Shown: positions 16,725 through 28,237 of the stretch, in pieces
How the letters are laid out: each line of letters begins with the position of its first letter
How positions within the stretch are numbered: the stretch's first letter is position 1
Origin: Caballeronia sp. SEWSISQ10-4 2
GTDB taxonomy: Bacteria > Pseudomonadota > Gammaproteobacteria > Burkholderiales > Burkholderiaceae
Reading direction: 5' to 3'
Assembly (NCBI RefSeq): GCF_030464885.1
Contig: NZ_JALPRJ010000024.1
Coordinates: 41,264-105,263, forward strand
Length of the DNA: 64,000 bases
The notes under the pieces: model-generated
Databases searched by the model: none
Told to the model about the DNA's origin: nothing
What the model saw: only the letters and a program-made list of their open reading frames with translations
Made by a program: the position numbers and the translations under genes

Positions 16725-19700
16725 TTATCCGACCCAGCGCCGCGCGTTCTGGAACACGCGCAGCCACGGGCTTGCGTCTGCAGTCCAATCCCCTGGCGTC
16801 CAGCTCATCTGCACATTCCTGTGCACACGCTCCATATGCGGCATCAGCACGGTGAAGCGCCCATCGGGCGTCGTCACCGACGTAATCCCCTGCGGCGAGC
16901 CATTCGGATTAAACGGATAACGCTCGGTAGCAGCGCCCTGGTTATCGACGAAACGCATGGCGACTAGAGCGTTTGCCGAATCGCCTTGCTGCGAGAAATC
17001 CGCGAAGCCTTCACCGTGCGCAACCGCGACTGGAATTCGCGAGCCTTCCATCCCGGCGAAGAATATCGACGGGGAGCTTTGTACTTCAACCGATGAAAAG
17101 CGTGCCTCGAATTGCTCCGACTTGTTGCGCGTGAACTTCGGCCATGCATCGGCGCCGGGAATCATCGAAGCGAGGCTGCTCATCATCTGGCAACCGTTGC
17201 AAATGCCCAGCGCAAAGGTATCGGTGCGGCCGAAGAACTCGGCGAACATGTCCGCAAGCCGCGGATTGAAGCGGATGGTCTTCGCCCAGCCCTCGCCTGC
17301 GCCGAGCACGTCGCCGTAGGAGAAACCACCACACGCCACTGCGCCCGCGAAGTCAGCCAACGTAACGCGGCCTTCCAGCAAATCGCTCATGTGAACGTCG
17401 TGCGTATCGAAGCCCGAGCGGTCAAATGCGTAAGCCGTTTCCAGATGCGAATTGACGCCCTGCTCGCGCAAGATTGCAACGCACGGACGCGCGCCTTTGC
17501 CAACAAACGGAGCCGATACATCCTGCGCCGCATCGAAAGTCAAAACCGGCGAAATGCCCGGATCTGCAGGGTCGAGCAACGCATCATATTCAGCATCGGC
17601 GCAGGCGGGGTTATCGCGTAACCGGGCAATGCGCCAGCTCACTTCGCTCCACGCACGCTGCAAATCATGGCGCGGGGCGTCGAAGATCTTCTTCGCGTCG
17701 CGATAGATTTCAATGGTGTCACGCTCGTTCGGCTTGCCTATCACTTCCGAACACGCTGACAGCCCGTGTTCGCGCAACGCAGCCAGCACAGCATCGCGAT
17801 CCGCCAGAGGCACCTGGATCACGCCACCCAACTCCTCGGCGAACAACGCGCGAATGGTCCGGTCCTCACGACGCCCGCTGGTCTGCTTCGCCCAGTCCTT
17901 GGCATCGCCGTAATCGGATTCGTGGCTGGGATCGAGTATCAGCATGTCCACATTCAGCGACACACCCACGTGCCCGGCAAACGCCATTTCGCAGACAGTG
18001 GCCCAAAGGCCGCCATCGGAACGATCGTGATACGCGAGCAATTTGCCTGCTGCGTTGAGCGACTGGATCGCGTTGAAGAAGCGCTTGAGGTCCTCGGCAT
18101 CATCGACGTCAGGAACCGTGTCGCCGATCTGCTGCGTCACCTGCGCCAAAATGCTGCCGCCGAGACGGTTCTTGCCGCGACCCAGGTCGATAGAGATCAG
18201 CACCGTATCCGTGCCACGCTGCAACTGCGGCGTGAGCTGGCGACGTACATCTTCAACCGGCGCGAACGCCGAAATGATCAGAGACACCGGCGACACCACT
18301 TCCTTCGCCGCGCCCGTGGCGTCCTGCCACTTGGTGCGCATCGACAGCGAATCCTTGCCGACTGGAATACTGATACCGAGCGCCGGGCACAATTCCATGC
18401 CGATGGCCTTCACGGTGTCAAACAGCGCTGCGTCTTCGCCAGGACTGCCGCATGCAGCCATCCAGTTAGCGGAAAGCTTCAGCTTGTTCAACGATTCGAT
18501 GGGTGCCGCCGCAATGTTCGTCACCGCTTCGCCCACGGCCATGCGGCCCGACGCCGGTGCATCGATAACAGCCAACGGCGTGCGCTCGGCGATGGTCATC
18601 GCTTCGCCGCGGAAGCCCGCGTAATCCATCGTGGTGATTGCGCAATCGGCGACGGGCACTTGCCACGGGCCGACCATCTGATCGCGCGCGGTCGTGCCGC
18701 CCACCGACCGATCCCCAATCGTGATCAAGAACGACTTGCTGGCAACCGTCGGGTGCTTGAGCACGCTGACCGCGATCTCCGACAACACCAAACCGGTCAC
18801 ATCGACGGGTTCAAACTTCAAGACTTCGCGCTTCACGTCGCGATGCATCTTTGGCGTCTTGCCGAGCAGGACTTCCATGGGCATATCGACGGGTTCGAGC
18901 TTTTCGTCCGCACTCTTCAAGTCGTCGATCAACTGCAACTGGCGTTCTTCCGTAGCCACACCGACCACTGCCACCGGGCAGCGTTCACGCGTGCAGATGG
19001 CTTCGAAGGCCGGGAGGCTTTCCGGCGCGATCGCGAGAACGTAGCGTTCCTGCGCCTCGTTCGACCAGATTTCACGCGGCGACAAACCGGATTCTTCAAG
19101 CTGCACACGACGCAGTTCGAAACGCGCGCCCTTGTCCGCCCCATCGACCAGTTCAGGAAACGCATTCGACAACCCGCCCGCGCCCACGTCGTGGATGCTC
19201 AGAATCGGGTTTTCAGCGCCCAACTGCCAGCATGCGTTGATCACTTCCTGTGCGCGCCGCTGGATTTCCGGGTTGCCGCGCTGGACGGAATCGAAGTCGA
19301 GTTGCGCGGTGTTCGCGCCGGTCGCCATTGAGCTCGCTGCGCCGCCACCCATGCCGATACGCATGCCCGGACCGCCGATCTGGATCAGCAGCGATCCCGC
19401 CGGCAGATCCATCTTGTGCGTGTGCTGGTCCGAGATATTGCCGATGCCGCCCGCGATCATGATCGGCTTGTGATAACCCCGCACGCGCCCGGCGGCGTTT
19501 TGCTCATAAGCGCGGAAATAGCCGCCCAGATTGGGTCGGCCAAACTCGTTATTAAACGCAGCCGCGCCGATCGGGCCATCGATCATGATCTGCAACGGCG
19601 AAGCAATGCGCTCCGGCCGTCCATACGGCTCATGGGCATCGGAGGGATTGCGCTGCGGCACCGGCACGGCGCTGTCGCGGGCGTTTTCCCACGGCTGGCG

Positions 19701-20783
19701 TGCATCGGGCAAGTCCAGGTTCGATACCGTGAAACCCGCCAGACCCGCTTTCGGACGCGCGCCGCGACCGGTTGCGCCTTCGTCGCGGATCTCGCCGCCC
19801 GAGCCCGTCGCGGCGCCCGCAAACGGCGAAATGGCGGTCGGGTGGTTATGCGTCTCGACCTTCATCAACGTGTGCGTCAATTCGGTGTGACGACCGTAAT
19901 GCTCGTTCGAACCGCGCGGGAACCAGCGCTCGGCCGTGCCGCCTTCCATGATCGCCGAGTTATCCGAATACGCGACAATCGTGCCGGCGTGATTTAGCTT
20001 CTCGGTGTTGCGGATCATGTTGAAGAGCGAAATGTCCTGCGGCTCGCCGTCGATGGTCCACTGCCCGTTGAAAATCTTGTGGCGGCAGTGTTCGCTGTTG
20101 GCCTGCGCGAACATCATCAATTCGACGTCGGTCGGGTTGCGCTGCAACTGCTTGAACGAATCAACGAGATAGTCGATTTCGTCTTCCGCGAGCGCCAGGC
20201 CCAGTTCGGCGTTCGCCGTCTCCAGCGCGCCGCGGCCGCGGCCGAGGATATCGACGGCTTGCAACGGCTGGGCCGGCAGTTCGTCGAAGAGATGCAGCGC
20301 GTGGTCCCGCGACGGCGCTACGCTTTCGGTCATCCGGTCATGCAACGCGGCGGCGACCGCCGTGCGCTCTTGCTCGCTCAACGCCTTCTTGCCGCCGATG
20401 CCGGTTCCGAGCAATCCGCCCTTCAGCAAAACTGTATATTCGATGCCGCGCTCGATCCGGCGGACCTGCGCGAGGCCGCAGTGATGCGCGATATCTGTCG
20501 CTTTACTCGCCCACGGCGACACCGTGCCGAAACGCGGCACAACCATGAAGGTTTCGTGTGCGCCTCGTTCGGTTGTTGCCTCAAACGGCGTGCCGTAGTG
20601 CATCAGCGCGTGGATGCGGTTGCTGTCCTCATCGGAGAGCGGTTCGGTCGAGTTGACGAAATGCAGATACTGGCCGCGCACGCCGACAATATTCGGGTCG
20701 ATGCGCGTCAATGTTTCGAGCAGGCGGGTTTGACGGAAATCGGAGAGGGCCGAAGCGCCGGGGAAACACGAGAAGTGGGCCAT
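16725..20783 (-). CDS. purL: Phosphoribosylformylglycinamidine synthase PurL
   Basis: This 1352-residue large-type PurL catalyses the fourth step of purine synthesis, converting FGAR, glutamine and ATP to FGAM. It has an N-terminal FGAR-binding domain, two AIRS-type ATPase halves ([21 protein letters not shown]) and a C-terminal class I glutaminase with the nucleophile Cys in [10 protein letters not shown] and a His-Gly-Glu in VAHGEGFAD. The frame is open about 1.8 kb further upstream, through the antisense of dadA, but the ATG at 20783 ([17 protein letters not shown]) is the family start. It is convergent with the parvulin gene. Confidence 0.96.
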   Translation of the reverse strand: MAHFSCFPGASALSDFRQTRLLETLTRIDPNIVGVRGQYLHFVNSTEPLSDEDSNRIHALMHYGTPFEATTERGAHETFMVVPRFGTVSPWASKATDIAHHCGLAQVRRIERGIEYTVLLKGGLLGTGIGGKKALSEQERTAVAAALHDRMTESVAPSRDHALHLFDELPAQPLQAVDILGRGRGALETANAELGLALAEDEIDYLVDSFKQLQRNPTDVELMMFAQANSEHCRHKIFNGQWTIDGEPQDISLFNMIRNTEKLNHAGTIVAYSDNSAIMEGGTAERWFPRGSNEHYGRHTELTHTLMKVETHNHPTAISPFAGAATGSGGEIRDEGATGRGARPKAGLAGFTVSNLDLPDARQPWENARDSAVPVPQRNPSDAHEPYGRPERIASPLQIMIDGPIGAAAFNNEFGRPNLGGYFRAYEQNAAGRVRGYHKPIMIAGGIGNISDQHTHKMDLPAGSLLIQIGGPGMRIGMGGGAASSMATGANTAQLDFDSVQRGNPEIQRRAQEVINACWQLGAENPILSIHDVGAGGLSNAFPELVDGADKGARFELRRVQLEESGLSPREIWSNEAQERYVLAIAPESLPAFEAICTRERCPVAVVGVATEERQLQLIDDLKSADEKLEPVDMPMEVLLGKTPKMHRDVKREVLKFEPVDVTGLVLSEIAVSVLKHPTVASKSFLITIGDRSVGGTTARDQMVGPWQVPVADCAITTMDYAGFRGEAMTIAERTPLAVIDAPASGRMAVGEAVTNIAAAPIESLNKLKLSANWMAACGSPGEDAALFDTVKAIGMELCPALGISIPVGKDSLSMRTKWQDATGAAKEVVSPVSLIISAFAPVEDVRRQLTPQLQRGTDTVLISIDLGRGKNRLGGSILAQVTQQIGDTVPDVDDAEDLKRFFNAIQSLNAAGKLLAYHDRSDGGLWATVCEMAFAGHVGVSLNVDMLILDPSHESDYGDAKDWAKQTSGRREDRTIRALFAEELGGVIQVPLADRDAVLAALREHGLSACSEVIGKPNERDTIEIYRDAKKIFDAPRHDLQRAWSEVSWRIARLRDNPACADAEYDALLDPADPGISPVLTFDAAQDVSAPFVGKGARPCVAILREQGVNSHLETAYAFDRSGFDTHDVHMSDLLEGRVTLADFAGAVACGGFSYGDVLGAGEGWAKTIRFNPRLADMFAEFFGRTDTFALGICNGCQMMSSLASMIPGADAWPKFTRNKSEQFEARFSSVEVQSSPSIFFAGMEGSRIPVAVAHGEGFADFSQQGDSANALVAMRFVDNQGAATERYPFNPNGSPQGITSVTTPDGRFTVLMPHMERVHRNVQMSWTPGDWTADASPWLRVFQNARRWVG

Positions 20784-21275
20784 TGTCACGGTGCTTAAAT
20801 GACGTCGGAGACGCCGAGGCGACGTCGAGACGAGAGACGTCGGAGCCGCTTGCGGCAGTGCCGCATTTGGCGGTGAGAAGACCCGGATTATAACCCGGAA
20901 GTGTCTCGAAAACGGACCCCCGGCCAAGCTGTGAAACGCCCCGAATGAGATGCCCCAATCTCTCAAATGCCGCTGTAATGTTTTTACGAAGGTTCTGCGG
21001 TGCGCTTCAGAAGCCTTGCCACGCCTGGGTTTCCCGCCGCCGGGCGGGGCTTCGGCGCGGTTGCGGCGGACTTCTCGCCATCCCGGCGGCGCGCGATTGG
21101 CGCTATCATGGCGCGCTTTCCCCGACCGGCGTAGTCGTCGCGTAGTTGTCGTTAAACGCCGGTTCGCTTCTTTCGCTTCTCTCACGAGAATCCCGGCGAA
21201 TCCCGGGCGCCCGGTCACATTCGGGCGCCGGCTCGTGAACCAGTCTGGTCTTGCGCCTTCGGGCGAGAACGAATC
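20784..21275. other. Non-coding gap between divergent purL and dadA-like gene
   Basis: These 492 bases hold no convincing gene. Close to purL, the palindromic hexamer GACGTC occurs three times (20801, 20821, 20836) inside a purine-rich run of GACG/GAGACG units, possibly part of the purL promoter region. The middle (21000-21100) is very GC-rich. No riboswitch-like fold was recognised. Confidence 0.6.
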
Positions 21276-22580
21276 ATGGATGTCATCGTCATCGGCGGCG
21301 GAATCGCCGGCATCGCCACCGCGTATCAATTGCGTGCAAACGGGCACCGCGTCTGCGTGGTCGAGCGCCATGCCACCGTTGCGCAGGGCGCGACCTACGG
21401 TCATGGCGGCTCCGTGCTGCCCTCGCCGCTCGATGTGTGGTTCGGACCAACCTTCATGCAGACGCGCCGCGCAGCAAAAACCGGCGTCGTGTTCAAACCC
21501 GGCTTCAATTCCGACACCCGCGAGTTCGCGAAGCAACTTGCGCTGCTCAAGGATCCCGAGCGTTTCACCGGGCAATACGCGGCGTTGCGGCCGCTGGTGG
21601 AGATATCGCGCGATGTCATCGCAGATATCGACACGAGATACGCGCTCGATTACGAACAGCGCACCGGCGTGCTGCACGTATTCCGCGATGCACGCGATCT
21701 CGAACTGGCGCAGTCGGCCATTGCGTTGCTGCAGCGCTTCGAGACGCCGCACAAGATGCTGACGCCCGCCGAATGCGTGGCCGCCGAACCGTCCATTCCC
21801 GACGATCCGCCGCTCGCTGGCGGCGTGTTGCTCGGCGATGCCCGCACCGCCAATTGCCCGTTGTTCACCAAGTTGCTGAAGCAGGCGCTGGAAGACAGCG
21901 GCGTGCAGTTTCAGCTTGGCCGCGAAGTGACGGCAATCCGCGCCGATGCCCAGCGCGCCGCCGTGGAACTCGGGCCGCGCGCAGGTGAAGTCGATGGCAA
22001 AGGCCGCAAGTCCCGCGATGTGGAACTGATCGGCGCCGATGCCATCGTCGTGGCGGCTGGTACCGGCACGCCGGCGTTGCTGGCGACGCTGGGAATCGCG
22101 TTGCCCTTGCACCCGCTGCGCCTGCACACGCTGACCGCGCCGATTGCTTACGAGGAGCGCGCGCCGCACATTACGGTCGTCGATTCGGTGAAACGCATCA
22201 CGATGACGCGGATCAACCAGCGCATGCGCGTGACGGGTGGCGCGGTGCTGGAGAGCGTGGCCAAGGCGCACAAGCCGATGACCGAAAGCATGACGCGCCG
22301 CGCTCTGGCGCTGCTCGGCCAGGCGACGCACGACTGGATTCCGGGGGCGGCGAAGGTATCGGCGGCGCGGGCATGGGACGGCATCCGGCTTATCTCGCCC
22401 GATGGTTTGCCCGTGGTGAGCCCGAGCGCGCACGCCCGCCTGTTCGTCAATGCGGCGCATGGTCCGGCGGGCTGGGGCATCGCTTGCGGGGCCGCTAAAG
22501 TGATCGCGGCGATGGTCTCCGGGACCACGCCCGACGTGCCCGCCGAAACGCTGAGCGCGTTGCGGATGGATCGGTTCTAG
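21276..22580 (+). CDS. dadA: D-amino acid dehydrogenase (DadA-type FAD oxidoreductase)
   Basis: The 434-residue DAO-fold flavoprotein starts [19 protein letters not shown] (FAD-binding GxGxxG at about residues 7-12), has [12 protein letters not shown] and ends with the family segment [18 protein letters not shown]. DadA oxidises D-amino acids, notably D-alanine, to keto acids and passes electrons to the respiratory chain. The protein is 434 residues, close to E. coli DadA (432). No alanine racemase gene is adjacent, so the exact substrate is inferred from family only. Confidence 0.82.
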   Translation: MDVIVIGGGIAGIATAYQLRANGHRVCVVERHATVAQGATYGHGGSVLPSPLDVWFGPTFMQTRRAAKTGVVFKPGFNSDTREFAKQLALLKDPERFTGQYAALRPLVEISRDVIADIDTRYALDYEQRTGVLHVFRDARDLELAQSAIALLQRFETPHKMLTPAECVAAEPSIPDDPPLAGGVLLGDARTANCPLFTKLLKQALEDSGVQFQLGREVTAIRADAQRAAVELGPRAGEVDGKGRKSRDVELIGADAIVVAAGTGTPALLATLGIALPLHPLRLHTLTAPIAYEERAPHITVVDSVKRITMTRINQRMRVTGGAVLESVAKAHKPMTESMTRRALALLGQATHDWIPGAAKVSAARAWDGIRLISPDGLPVVSPSAHARLFVNAAHGPAGWGIACGAAKVIAAMVSGTTPDVPAETLSALRMDRF

Positions 22581-22719
22581 GATGATTTGACGGGCATCGG
22601 GCACGGCGTTGGCGTTTTAGTGGAAGCAAGGCGCTTCGCAAATCCCCGGCGTTCGACGCTTGCGGGCATTTGGGCGTGATAATTGCGATGAGTTCACGCA
22701 CTTCTCTTCCGCTGCCGCC

Positions 22720-24297
22720 ATGACCGACTCCGCCTCAAATACTGCCCCGCCGTATATCGAGCCGCGCGATCACGCGCTGGCGCTCCTCACACTCGATGAA
22801 CTCCGTACGCTCGAACGCCGTACGGCGGCTGCCTTGCCCGCGAATACGCTGATGGCGCGCGCCGGGGCTGCTGCGGCGCAATTTGTCATCGATACGGACA
22901 GGCATGCGCCGCATCTCGCCGGGCTTCCCGTCTGGATCGTGGCCGGCCCCGGCAACAATGGTGGCGATGCGCTTGTGATGGCGGCCCGCCTGGAGCAAAC
23001 GGGTATCGATGTGGAAGTCTGCATGCCGGTGGAAGTCAAACCGGACGACGCCCGCTGGGCGCTGGCCGAAGCCAAAAAAGCCGGTGTGAAAATCACGACA
23101 GAAGCGCCCAACTCCTTCGATCACTTCGGCTGGCTCGTCGACGGCATGTTCGGCATCGGTCTCGCACGGCCGCTGGACGGCGTGTTCGCGGATCTTGCCG
23201 CGCGTCTGTCGCGGCGTTCGAAAGCGAGCGGCGGCGTGCTTGCGCTGGATATCGCGAGCGGGCTGTCGAGCGATACGGGCGAGCCGGTCAGCCGCAGCGC
23301 CGACGGCCGTCCGCAAGCGGTGCGCGCCACGCACACCATGACGTTCATCGGCGCGAAGCCGGGTCATTTCACCGGCGATGGCCGCGACCTGACGGGCAAG
23401 CTTTATATCGCCGATCTGGGCGTCAAGCCGCCGCTCGAACCGTCCATCGTGCTCAACGCGCCGTCGTTGTTCGGCACGCATTTACCACCTCGCGATTACG
23501 CGACCAACAAGGGCACGTTCGGCACGCTGGCCGTGCTCGGCGGTGACACCGGCATGTGCGGCGCGCCGATTCTCGCGGCACGCATGGCGTTGTACGGGGG
23601 CGCGGGCAAGGTGAACGTGGCGTTCATCGGCACGGATTCGCCGCCTTACGACCCGCCGCATCCGGAACTGATGCTGCACCACGTGGACCAGTTTTCCCTC
23701 GACAAAATGGATGCGCTCGCAGTGGGCTGCGGCATGGGCCAGAGCGAGCGCGCGAAGCAGGTTCTCGCCGACGTCCTCGCACTCGACGTCCCCAAACTCT
23801 TCGATGCCGACGCGCTGAACCTGATTTCATCGGATGAAAAGCTGGCAGCGAAGGTGGCCGAACGGGGTGCTCGCGGCGATCCCTGCGTGTTGACGCCGCA
23901 CCCGCTGGAAGCTGCGCGGCTGCTCGGCTCCGATGTCAAGAAGGTACAGGTGGACCGTATTTCGGCGGCGCGCCACTTGGCGGCGCGTTACAGCGCGGTG
24001 ATTGTGTTGAAAGGCACGGGCACGATCGTGGCGTCGCCGGATGGCCGTATTTCCGTGAACCCCACCGGCAATGCGGCGCTTGCGACGGGCGGGACTGGCG
24101 ACGTGCTCGGCGGGTTGATCGGCGCGTTTCTCGCACAGCGGCTGCCCCCTTATGAAGCCGCGCTTGCAGGCGTTTATCTGCATGGGCTGGCCGCGGAGGT
24201 GTTGACTCAAGAGGGCCAGGGTCCGGCGGGACTGACCGCCGGTGAGTTGGCGCCCAAGGTGCGCCGTTTGCTCAATCAGCTGTTCTACATGGCGTGA
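22720..24297 (+). CDS. nnr: Bifunctional NAD(P)H-hydrate epimerase/ADP-dependent dehydratase
   Basis: The 525-residue NAD(P)HX repair enzyme is a fusion. The N-terminal YjeF_N epimerase domain (about 20-235) carries AGPGNNGGDALVMA and DGMFGIGLARPL. The C-terminal ribokinase-like dehydratase domain (about 250-520) carries KGTFGTLAVLGGD, DADALN, VLTPHPLEAARLL and GTGDVLGG. It re-isomerises and dehydrates damaged NAD(P)H hydrates. The ATG at 22720 (MTDSASN) is preferred over an upstream in-frame codon at 22660. Confidence 0.94.
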   Translation: MTDSASNTAPPYIEPRDHALALLTLDELRTLERRTAAALPANTLMARAGAAAAQFVIDTDRHAPHLAGLPVWIVAGPGNNGGDALVMAARLEQTGIDVEVCMPVEVKPDDARWALAEAKKAGVKITTEAPNSFDHFGWLVDGMFGIGLARPLDGVFADLAARLSRRSKASGGVLALDIASGLSSDTGEPVSRSADGRPQAVRATHTMTFIGAKPGHFTGDGRDLTGKLYIADLGVKPPLEPSIVLNAPSLFGTHLPPRDYATNKGTFGTLAVLGGDTGMCGAPILAARMALYGGAGKVNVAFIGTDSPPYDPPHPELMLHHVDQFSLDKMDALAVGCGMGQSERAKQVLADVLALDVPKLFDADALNLISSDEKLAAKVAERGARGDPCVLTPHPLEAARLLGSDVKKVQVDRISAARHLAARYSAVIVLKGTGTIVASPDGRISVNPTGNAALATGGTGDVLGGLIGAFLAQRLPPYEAALAGVYLHGLAAEVLTQEGQGPAGLTAGELAPKVRRLLNQLFYMA

Positions 24298-24506
24298 CCA
24301 GGCCGCGCGAGGCATTCATTCGTGGCGCATGGAACCCTGGGCAGCATGCCTTTGCGGCCATGCAAGCATTCTTTCATCCATCGTGGCTATACTTGTTGAC
24401 TCGCGCGTAAGCGGGTCGGGATGGAACATAATCAGACCCCGCGTGATGATGTGCGATTCGATGTGCGATTCGCATTTCCCCGCCACCCTCTGACAAACGG
24501 ACCGTT

Positions 24507-26132
24507 ATGACGCTCAATTCGCTCCCTGCCTGGCCGGCGCTCCAGACGCATTACGATGCCATCCGTGACGAGCGCCTGCGCGACTGGTTCGCGCCGCAAA
24601 ACGACACAACGCCATCCCGCGCCGAGCGCCTGACTTTCGACGGCGGCGGCATTTCCATCGATTTCTCGAAGAACCGCATCACCGAAGCCACGCTCAAGCT
24701 CCTTGTAGAACTCGCGCAGCAAGCAAAGGTCGCGGAAAAGCGCGACGCCGTGTTTGCCGGCGATATCGTCAACGTGACGGAACATCGGGCGGTGCTGCAC
24801 ACGGCCCTGCGTTCCACCGACGACAACTCCCCTTTCCAGAAGGAAATCCGGGCTGAAAAAGCCAAGATGGCCGCGTTCGCGAACAAGGTCCGCGACGGTT
24901 CGTGGACCGGGTACACGGGCAAGCGGATCCGGCATGTAGTGAACATCGGTATCGGCGGCTCGGATCTCGGGCCGAAGATGGTCGTGCATGCATTGCAGCA
25001 CCTCGCATTGCCGGGTCTGGACACGCATTTCGTCTCGAACGTCGATGGCGCCGATATCTACAACGTGCTCAAGGGCCTGAATGCCGAAGAGACGCTGGCC
25101 ATCGTGGTATCGAAGACGTTCACCACGCTCGAAACCATGACGAATGCGCGCTCCATGCGCGAGTGGTTCCTGAAGGGCGGTTGCCCTGAAGAAGCGCTGT
25201 CGAAGCACTTTGTGGGGGTATCGGCGAATCCGGAAGAAGTGGTCAAGTTTGGTATCGCGAAAGAAAACGTCTTCGAGATGTGGGACTGGGTCGGCGGCCG
25301 TTATTCGCTATGGTCCACCGTCGGCCTGTCGATCGTGATCTCGGTCGGCCCGGAGAATTTCGAAAAGCTGCTGGCCGGCGCGCACGCAATGGACGAGCAT
25401 TTCCGCACGGCGCCGTTCGAACGCAACCTGCCTGTGCTGATGGGCATGATCGGCATCTGGTATCGCGACTTCTTCGGGTCGCAAAGCGTGATGGTCGCGC
25501 CGTACTCGCAAGCCATGCGTTATTTGTCTTCGTATCTCCAGCAACTCGAGATGGAGAGCAACGGCAAGTCCGCGCGGCTCGACGGCACCATGGTCGATTA
25601 CGCGACCGCCGCCGTGATCTGGGGCGAGCCCGGCACGAACGGCCAGCACGCGTTTTATCAGATGCTGCATCAAGGTCCGACACTGATCCCGATCGACTTC
25701 ATCGCGGTGTTGAAGCCGGAGCATCCGCTCATCGATCATCACGCCAAGCTGCTCGCGAATTGCTTCGCGCAAAGCGAAGCGCTGATGCTCGGACGCACGC
25801 TGGAAGAAGCGAAGAAGGTCGCAGGACCGGGCAAGGAAGAACTCGCGACGCACCTGAGCTTCCCGGGCAATCGCCCGACGACCACGATCATTCTCGATGC
25901 CCTCACGCCGGAGACGCTCGGTGCAGTCATCGCGCTCTACGAGCACAAGGTGCTGGTGCAAGGCGCGGTGTGGGACATCAACTCGTTCGATCAGTGGGGC
26001 GTGGAGCTGGGCAAGATTCTCGGCAAGGTGGTTGAAGCCGATATCACCAGCGAGAAGGCCGATCCTGCCAAGCACGATTCGTCGACGTCGGCGTTGATCG
26101 CGCGTGCGCAGGCTGCGTTGAAGAGTCTGTAA
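24507..26132 (+). CDS. pgi: Glucose-6-phosphate isomerase
   Basis: The 541-residue Pgi interconverts glucose-6-phosphate and fructose-6-phosphate. The PGI signatures are present: the sugar-phosphate-binding region [13 protein letters not shown] and [13 protein letters not shown]. Further conserved segments are [12 protein letters not shown] and the C-terminal [12 protein letters not shown] and [12 protein letters not shown]. Length is normal for the family. A 209-base gap separates it from the upstream gene, so it probably has its own promoter. Confidence 0.97.
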   Translation: MTLNSLPAWPALQTHYDAIRDERLRDWFAPQNDTTPSRAERLTFDGGGISIDFSKNRITEATLKLLVELAQQAKVAEKRDAVFAGDIVNVTEHRAVLHTALRSTDDNSPFQKEIRAEKAKMAAFANKVRDGSWTGYTGKRIRHVVNIGIGGSDLGPKMVVHALQHLALPGLDTHFVSNVDGADIYNVLKGLNAEETLAIVVSKTFTTLETMTNARSMREWFLKGGCPEEALSKHFVGVSANPEEVVKFGIAKENVFEMWDWVGGRYSLWSTVGLSIVISVGPENFEKLLAGAHAMDEHFRTAPFERNLPVLMGMIGIWYRDFFGSQSVMVAPYSQAMRYLSSYLQQLEMESNGKSARLDGTMVDYATAAVIWGEPGTNGQHAFYQMLHQGPTLIPIDFIAVLKPEHPLIDHHAKLLANCFAQSEALMLGRTLEEAKKVAGPGKEELATHLSFPGNRPTTTIILDALTPETLGAVIALYEHKVLVQGAVWDINSFDQWGVELGKILGKVVEADITSEKADPAKHDSSTSALIARAQAALKSL

Positions 26133-26156
26133 GCGCTGTTGTTGAGTTGCGGGCGA

Positions 26157-26192
26157 GTTGCGGGCGTTTTCGCATGAGAAGACGCCCGCAAC
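26157..26192. terminator. Hairpin between convergent pgi and ybbA-like gene
   Basis: A 15-bp stem with one G-U pair (starting GTTGCGGGCG, ending CGCCCGCAAC) and a 6-base loop lies 24 bases after the pgi stop. There is no clear U-tract outside the stem, so the efficiency is uncertain. Confidence 0.5.
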
Positions 26193-26195
26193 CCA

Positions 26196-26897
26196 CTACA
26201 CGCTCAAGCCGTTCACGAGACGCCCTGCTTCTATGGTCACCGTCGCGTCGCATCGCTCGGCGAGTTCGGCATCGTGCGTAACGAGGATCAGCGTTGCCCC
26301 ATTGCGCCGGTTCATCTCGAACATCAGGTCGATGATCGCGTAACCCGTTGCCGCGTCCAGACTGCCTGTGGGTTCATCGGCGAAAAGCACCGCCGGATGC
26401 GTGACAAATGCACGGGCAAGCGCGACACGTTGTTGCTCGCCGCCGGACAACAGCTTGGGATAGTGCGCCGTGCGTTGACCGAGACCGACCTGTTCGAGCA
26501 GGTCCCGTGCACGCGTCGCGATCTCTTTATGCGGCACGTCGCCGCGCAATTCGAGCGGCAGCATCACATTTTCCAGCGCGGTCAGATGCGGCATCAACTG
26601 GAACGACTGGAATACGAATCCCACCGATCCGCTGCGCAATGCCGCGCGCTCGTCTTCGTTCAGCGTGCCCAGGTCGTGCCCGAGCAGGCGAACCGAGCCG
26701 CCGGTGGCGCTGTCCAAACCGGCGAGCAGACCGAGCAGCGTCGATTTGCCCGAGCCCGATGCGCCGACTATGGCGATACTGCTGCCCTTTTCGATCGACA
26801 GGTCGATCTGATCGAGGATGATCAATTCGCCCGTCGCGTCTTTCACCCGCTTGCTTAAACCCCGTACTTCAATGACTGGTTCGATATTGTTTTGCAT
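26196..26897 (-). CDS. ybbA: ABC transporter ATP-binding protein (YbbA-like, MacB/LolD family)
   Basis: The 233-residue ATPase has Walker [11 protein letters not shown]-loop [11 protein letters not shown], signature [15 protein letters not shown] and Walker [13 protein letters not shown]. In E. coli ybbA pairs with the permease gene ybbP and is divergent to tesA; the divergent tesA is present here, but no permease gene follows within the window (pgi is convergent). The ATG at 26897 shares bases with an in-frame ATG of the tesA frame. Confidence 0.88.
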   Translation of the reverse strand: MQNNIEPVIEVRGLSKRVKDATGELIILDQIDLSIEKGSSIAIVGASGSGKSTLLGLLAGLDSATGGSVRLLGHDLGTLNEDERAALRSGSVGFVFQSFQLMPHLTALENVMLPLELRGDVPHKEIATRARDLLEQVGLGQRTAHYPKLLSGGEQQRVALARAFVTHPAVLFADEPTGSLDAATGYAIIDLMFEMNRRNGATLILVTHDAELAERCDATVTIEAGRLVNGLSV

Positions 26898-26910
26898 GGA
26901 GAGACTTAAG

Positions 26911-27582
26911 GTGAACTGGACGACGCGCGCCACGCTGGCCCTGCTTGTATGCACGTGCGCTACGCGAGCCTTCGCTGCGGACACAACGACTAACGCGGCC
27001 GCAGTGGCGGCCACGGCCGGCAAACCGTCGATCGTGGTCCTCGGCGACAGCATTTCCGCGGAATACGGCCTGCCGCGCGATACAGGCTGGGTAGCGTTGC
27101 TGCGCACGAAGCTGACGCAGGAGCACTTCGATTATAGCGTCGCCAATTCAAGCATCAGCGGCGACACCACCAGCGGCGGCCTCGCCCGCCTGCCCGCCGC
27201 GCTCAACCGGCTCAAGCCGAAGATCGTGATTTTGGAACTCGGCGCCAACGACGCGCTGCGCGGCGTGCCGCTTACAACGACCGAAGCTAACTTGCGGGCC
27301 ATCATCGAACAATCCCAGGCGATCAACGCGAAAGTCTTACTCGTCGGCATGTACGTTCCGCCTAATTATGGCCTCGACTACTCGCAAAAGTTTCACGGCG
27401 TCTATGAACAATTAGCGAAAGAAGAACACGTGCCGCTGGTCCCGTTCTTACTGGCTGGGATCGAAAACAAGCCGGAAATGTTCCAGGCCGACCAGATTCA
27501 TCCGACCCCTCAGGCCCAGCCTTTGCTATTAAACAACGTCTGGCCAGTTTTAAGACCTTTGCTGGGCGCGCCATCGAAATGA
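26911..27582 (+). CDS. tesA: Periplasmic arylesterase/lysophospholipase TesA (SGNH hydrolase)
   Basis: About 223 residues. An N-terminal signal peptide (MNWTTRATLALLVCTCATRAFA) leads into an SGNH-fold hydrolase: block I VLGDSISAEYGL with the catalytic Ser, block II Gly, block III GANDALRG with Asn and block V QIHPTPQAQ with catalytic Asp/His spacing. Members hydrolyse thioesters, aryl esters and lysophospholipids in the periplasm. I chose the GTG at 26911, which has GGAGAG seven bases upstream. The ATG at 26896 is an alternative that would overlap the ybbA start codon. Confidence 0.88.
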   Translation: MNWTTRATLALLVCTCATRAFAADTTTNAAAVAATAGKPSIVVLGDSISAEYGLPRDTGWVALLRTKLTQEHFDYSVANSSISGDTTSGGLARLPAALNRLKPKIVILELGANDALRGVPLTTTEANLRAIIEQSQAINAKVLLVGMYVPPNYGLDYSQKFHGVYEQLAKEEHVPLVPFLLAGIENKPEMFQADQIHPTPQAQPLLLNNVWPVLRPLLGAPSK

Positions 27583-27755
27583 CCGGGGGACATCACTATT
27601 GAAGCAATTCATCGATATCCCCGCTTGAATCCTGTCAGCGCGCCGCCCGGTTGGCTTTCAGCCATGCGCGGAATAGGGCCACGATTCAGTATCAAGACTT
27701 TCGCGTAACTCTGAAAAACCCCGGCTCCGCTGTGAGCGCATTGAAAGGAGGTAAC

Positions 27756-28097
27756 GTGAAATATTTACCAGTTCTCGCTTTAACCGTCGCGATGTCGGCT
27801 TGCGCCGCGCCCATGTCCCCCGGCGTCAGCCAGGTTGGCACGAGCCAGCAACTGCCGAAGGCAGTCGCACAATGTATCGCGCAGAAATGGGCCGATAAAT
27901 CACAGCAACAAGTCATTTCGCAGGACACGCTCGCGAACGACATGGCAGCCGATGTCTACGTTCCGGGTCAGCAACCGCCGAACGGCGCAGCCGCCGTCGT
28001 ACGCCCCAATTATTCCGGTCCGGGCTCATGGGTCGGCTTCCGCGCTGCGGGCGCGGCCGGCAGCGACGCCACCGGCGACATCAAGGCTTGCCTCTGA
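27756..28097 (+). CDS. Small predicted lipoprotein
   Basis: This 113-residue protein has a lipoprotein-type signal (MKYLPVLALTVAMSAC) with Cys at about 17 as the predicted lipidation site. The mature part contains PKAVAQCIAQKWADKS, and ends in GDIKACL, so two further Cys could form a disulfide. The GTG start at 27756 is supported by a near-perfect AAAGGAGG Shine-Dalgarno. Function unknown. It is followed by a strong terminator shared with ppiD. Confidence 0.75.
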   Translation: MKYLPVLALTVAMSACAAPMSPGVSQVGTSQQLPKAVAQCIAQKWADKSQQQVISQDTLANDMAADVYVPGQQPPNGAAAVVRPNYSGPGSWVGFRAAGAAGSDATGDIKACL

Positions 28098-28158
28098 CCG
28101 TTCAGGTCTTCCTTCAACCCTGCCATCGAGCATCTTCGATTTGAAGAAGCCCGATATG

Positions 28159-28194
28159 AAAAAACCCCGCTGGTTTGCGCCAGCGGGGTTTTTT
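28159..28194. terminator. Bidirectional intrinsic terminator between lipoprotein gene and ppiD
   Basis: A perfect 15-bp inverted repeat (AAAAAACCCCGCTGG / CCAGCGGGGTTTTTT) with a TTTGCG loop lies between convergent genes, with U-tracts on both strands. It is almost the same as the hairpin at 16625-16660. Confidence 0.93.
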
Positions 28195-28237
28195 ATGGGT
28201 GTCGCGAAGCTTATTGAAGCTTATTAGATCACGAGGA

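Noticed and set aside
16622..16855. Short frame beginning MKKPRWFAPAG (a similar one occurs at 28157-28227)
   Set aside because: Both come from the two similar terminator hairpins, not from genes.
17766..19331. A 521-codon plus-strand frame opposite purL
   Set aside because: Antisense shadow with Arg/His-rich sequence.
20784..22604. Upstream extension of the purL frame by about 600 codons
   Set aside because: The extension has no homology and runs antisense to dadA; the family start is at 20783.
24420..24480. Direct repeats of GATGTGCGATTC before pgi
   Set aside because: Only two short copies; likely chance or minor duplication with no evident function.
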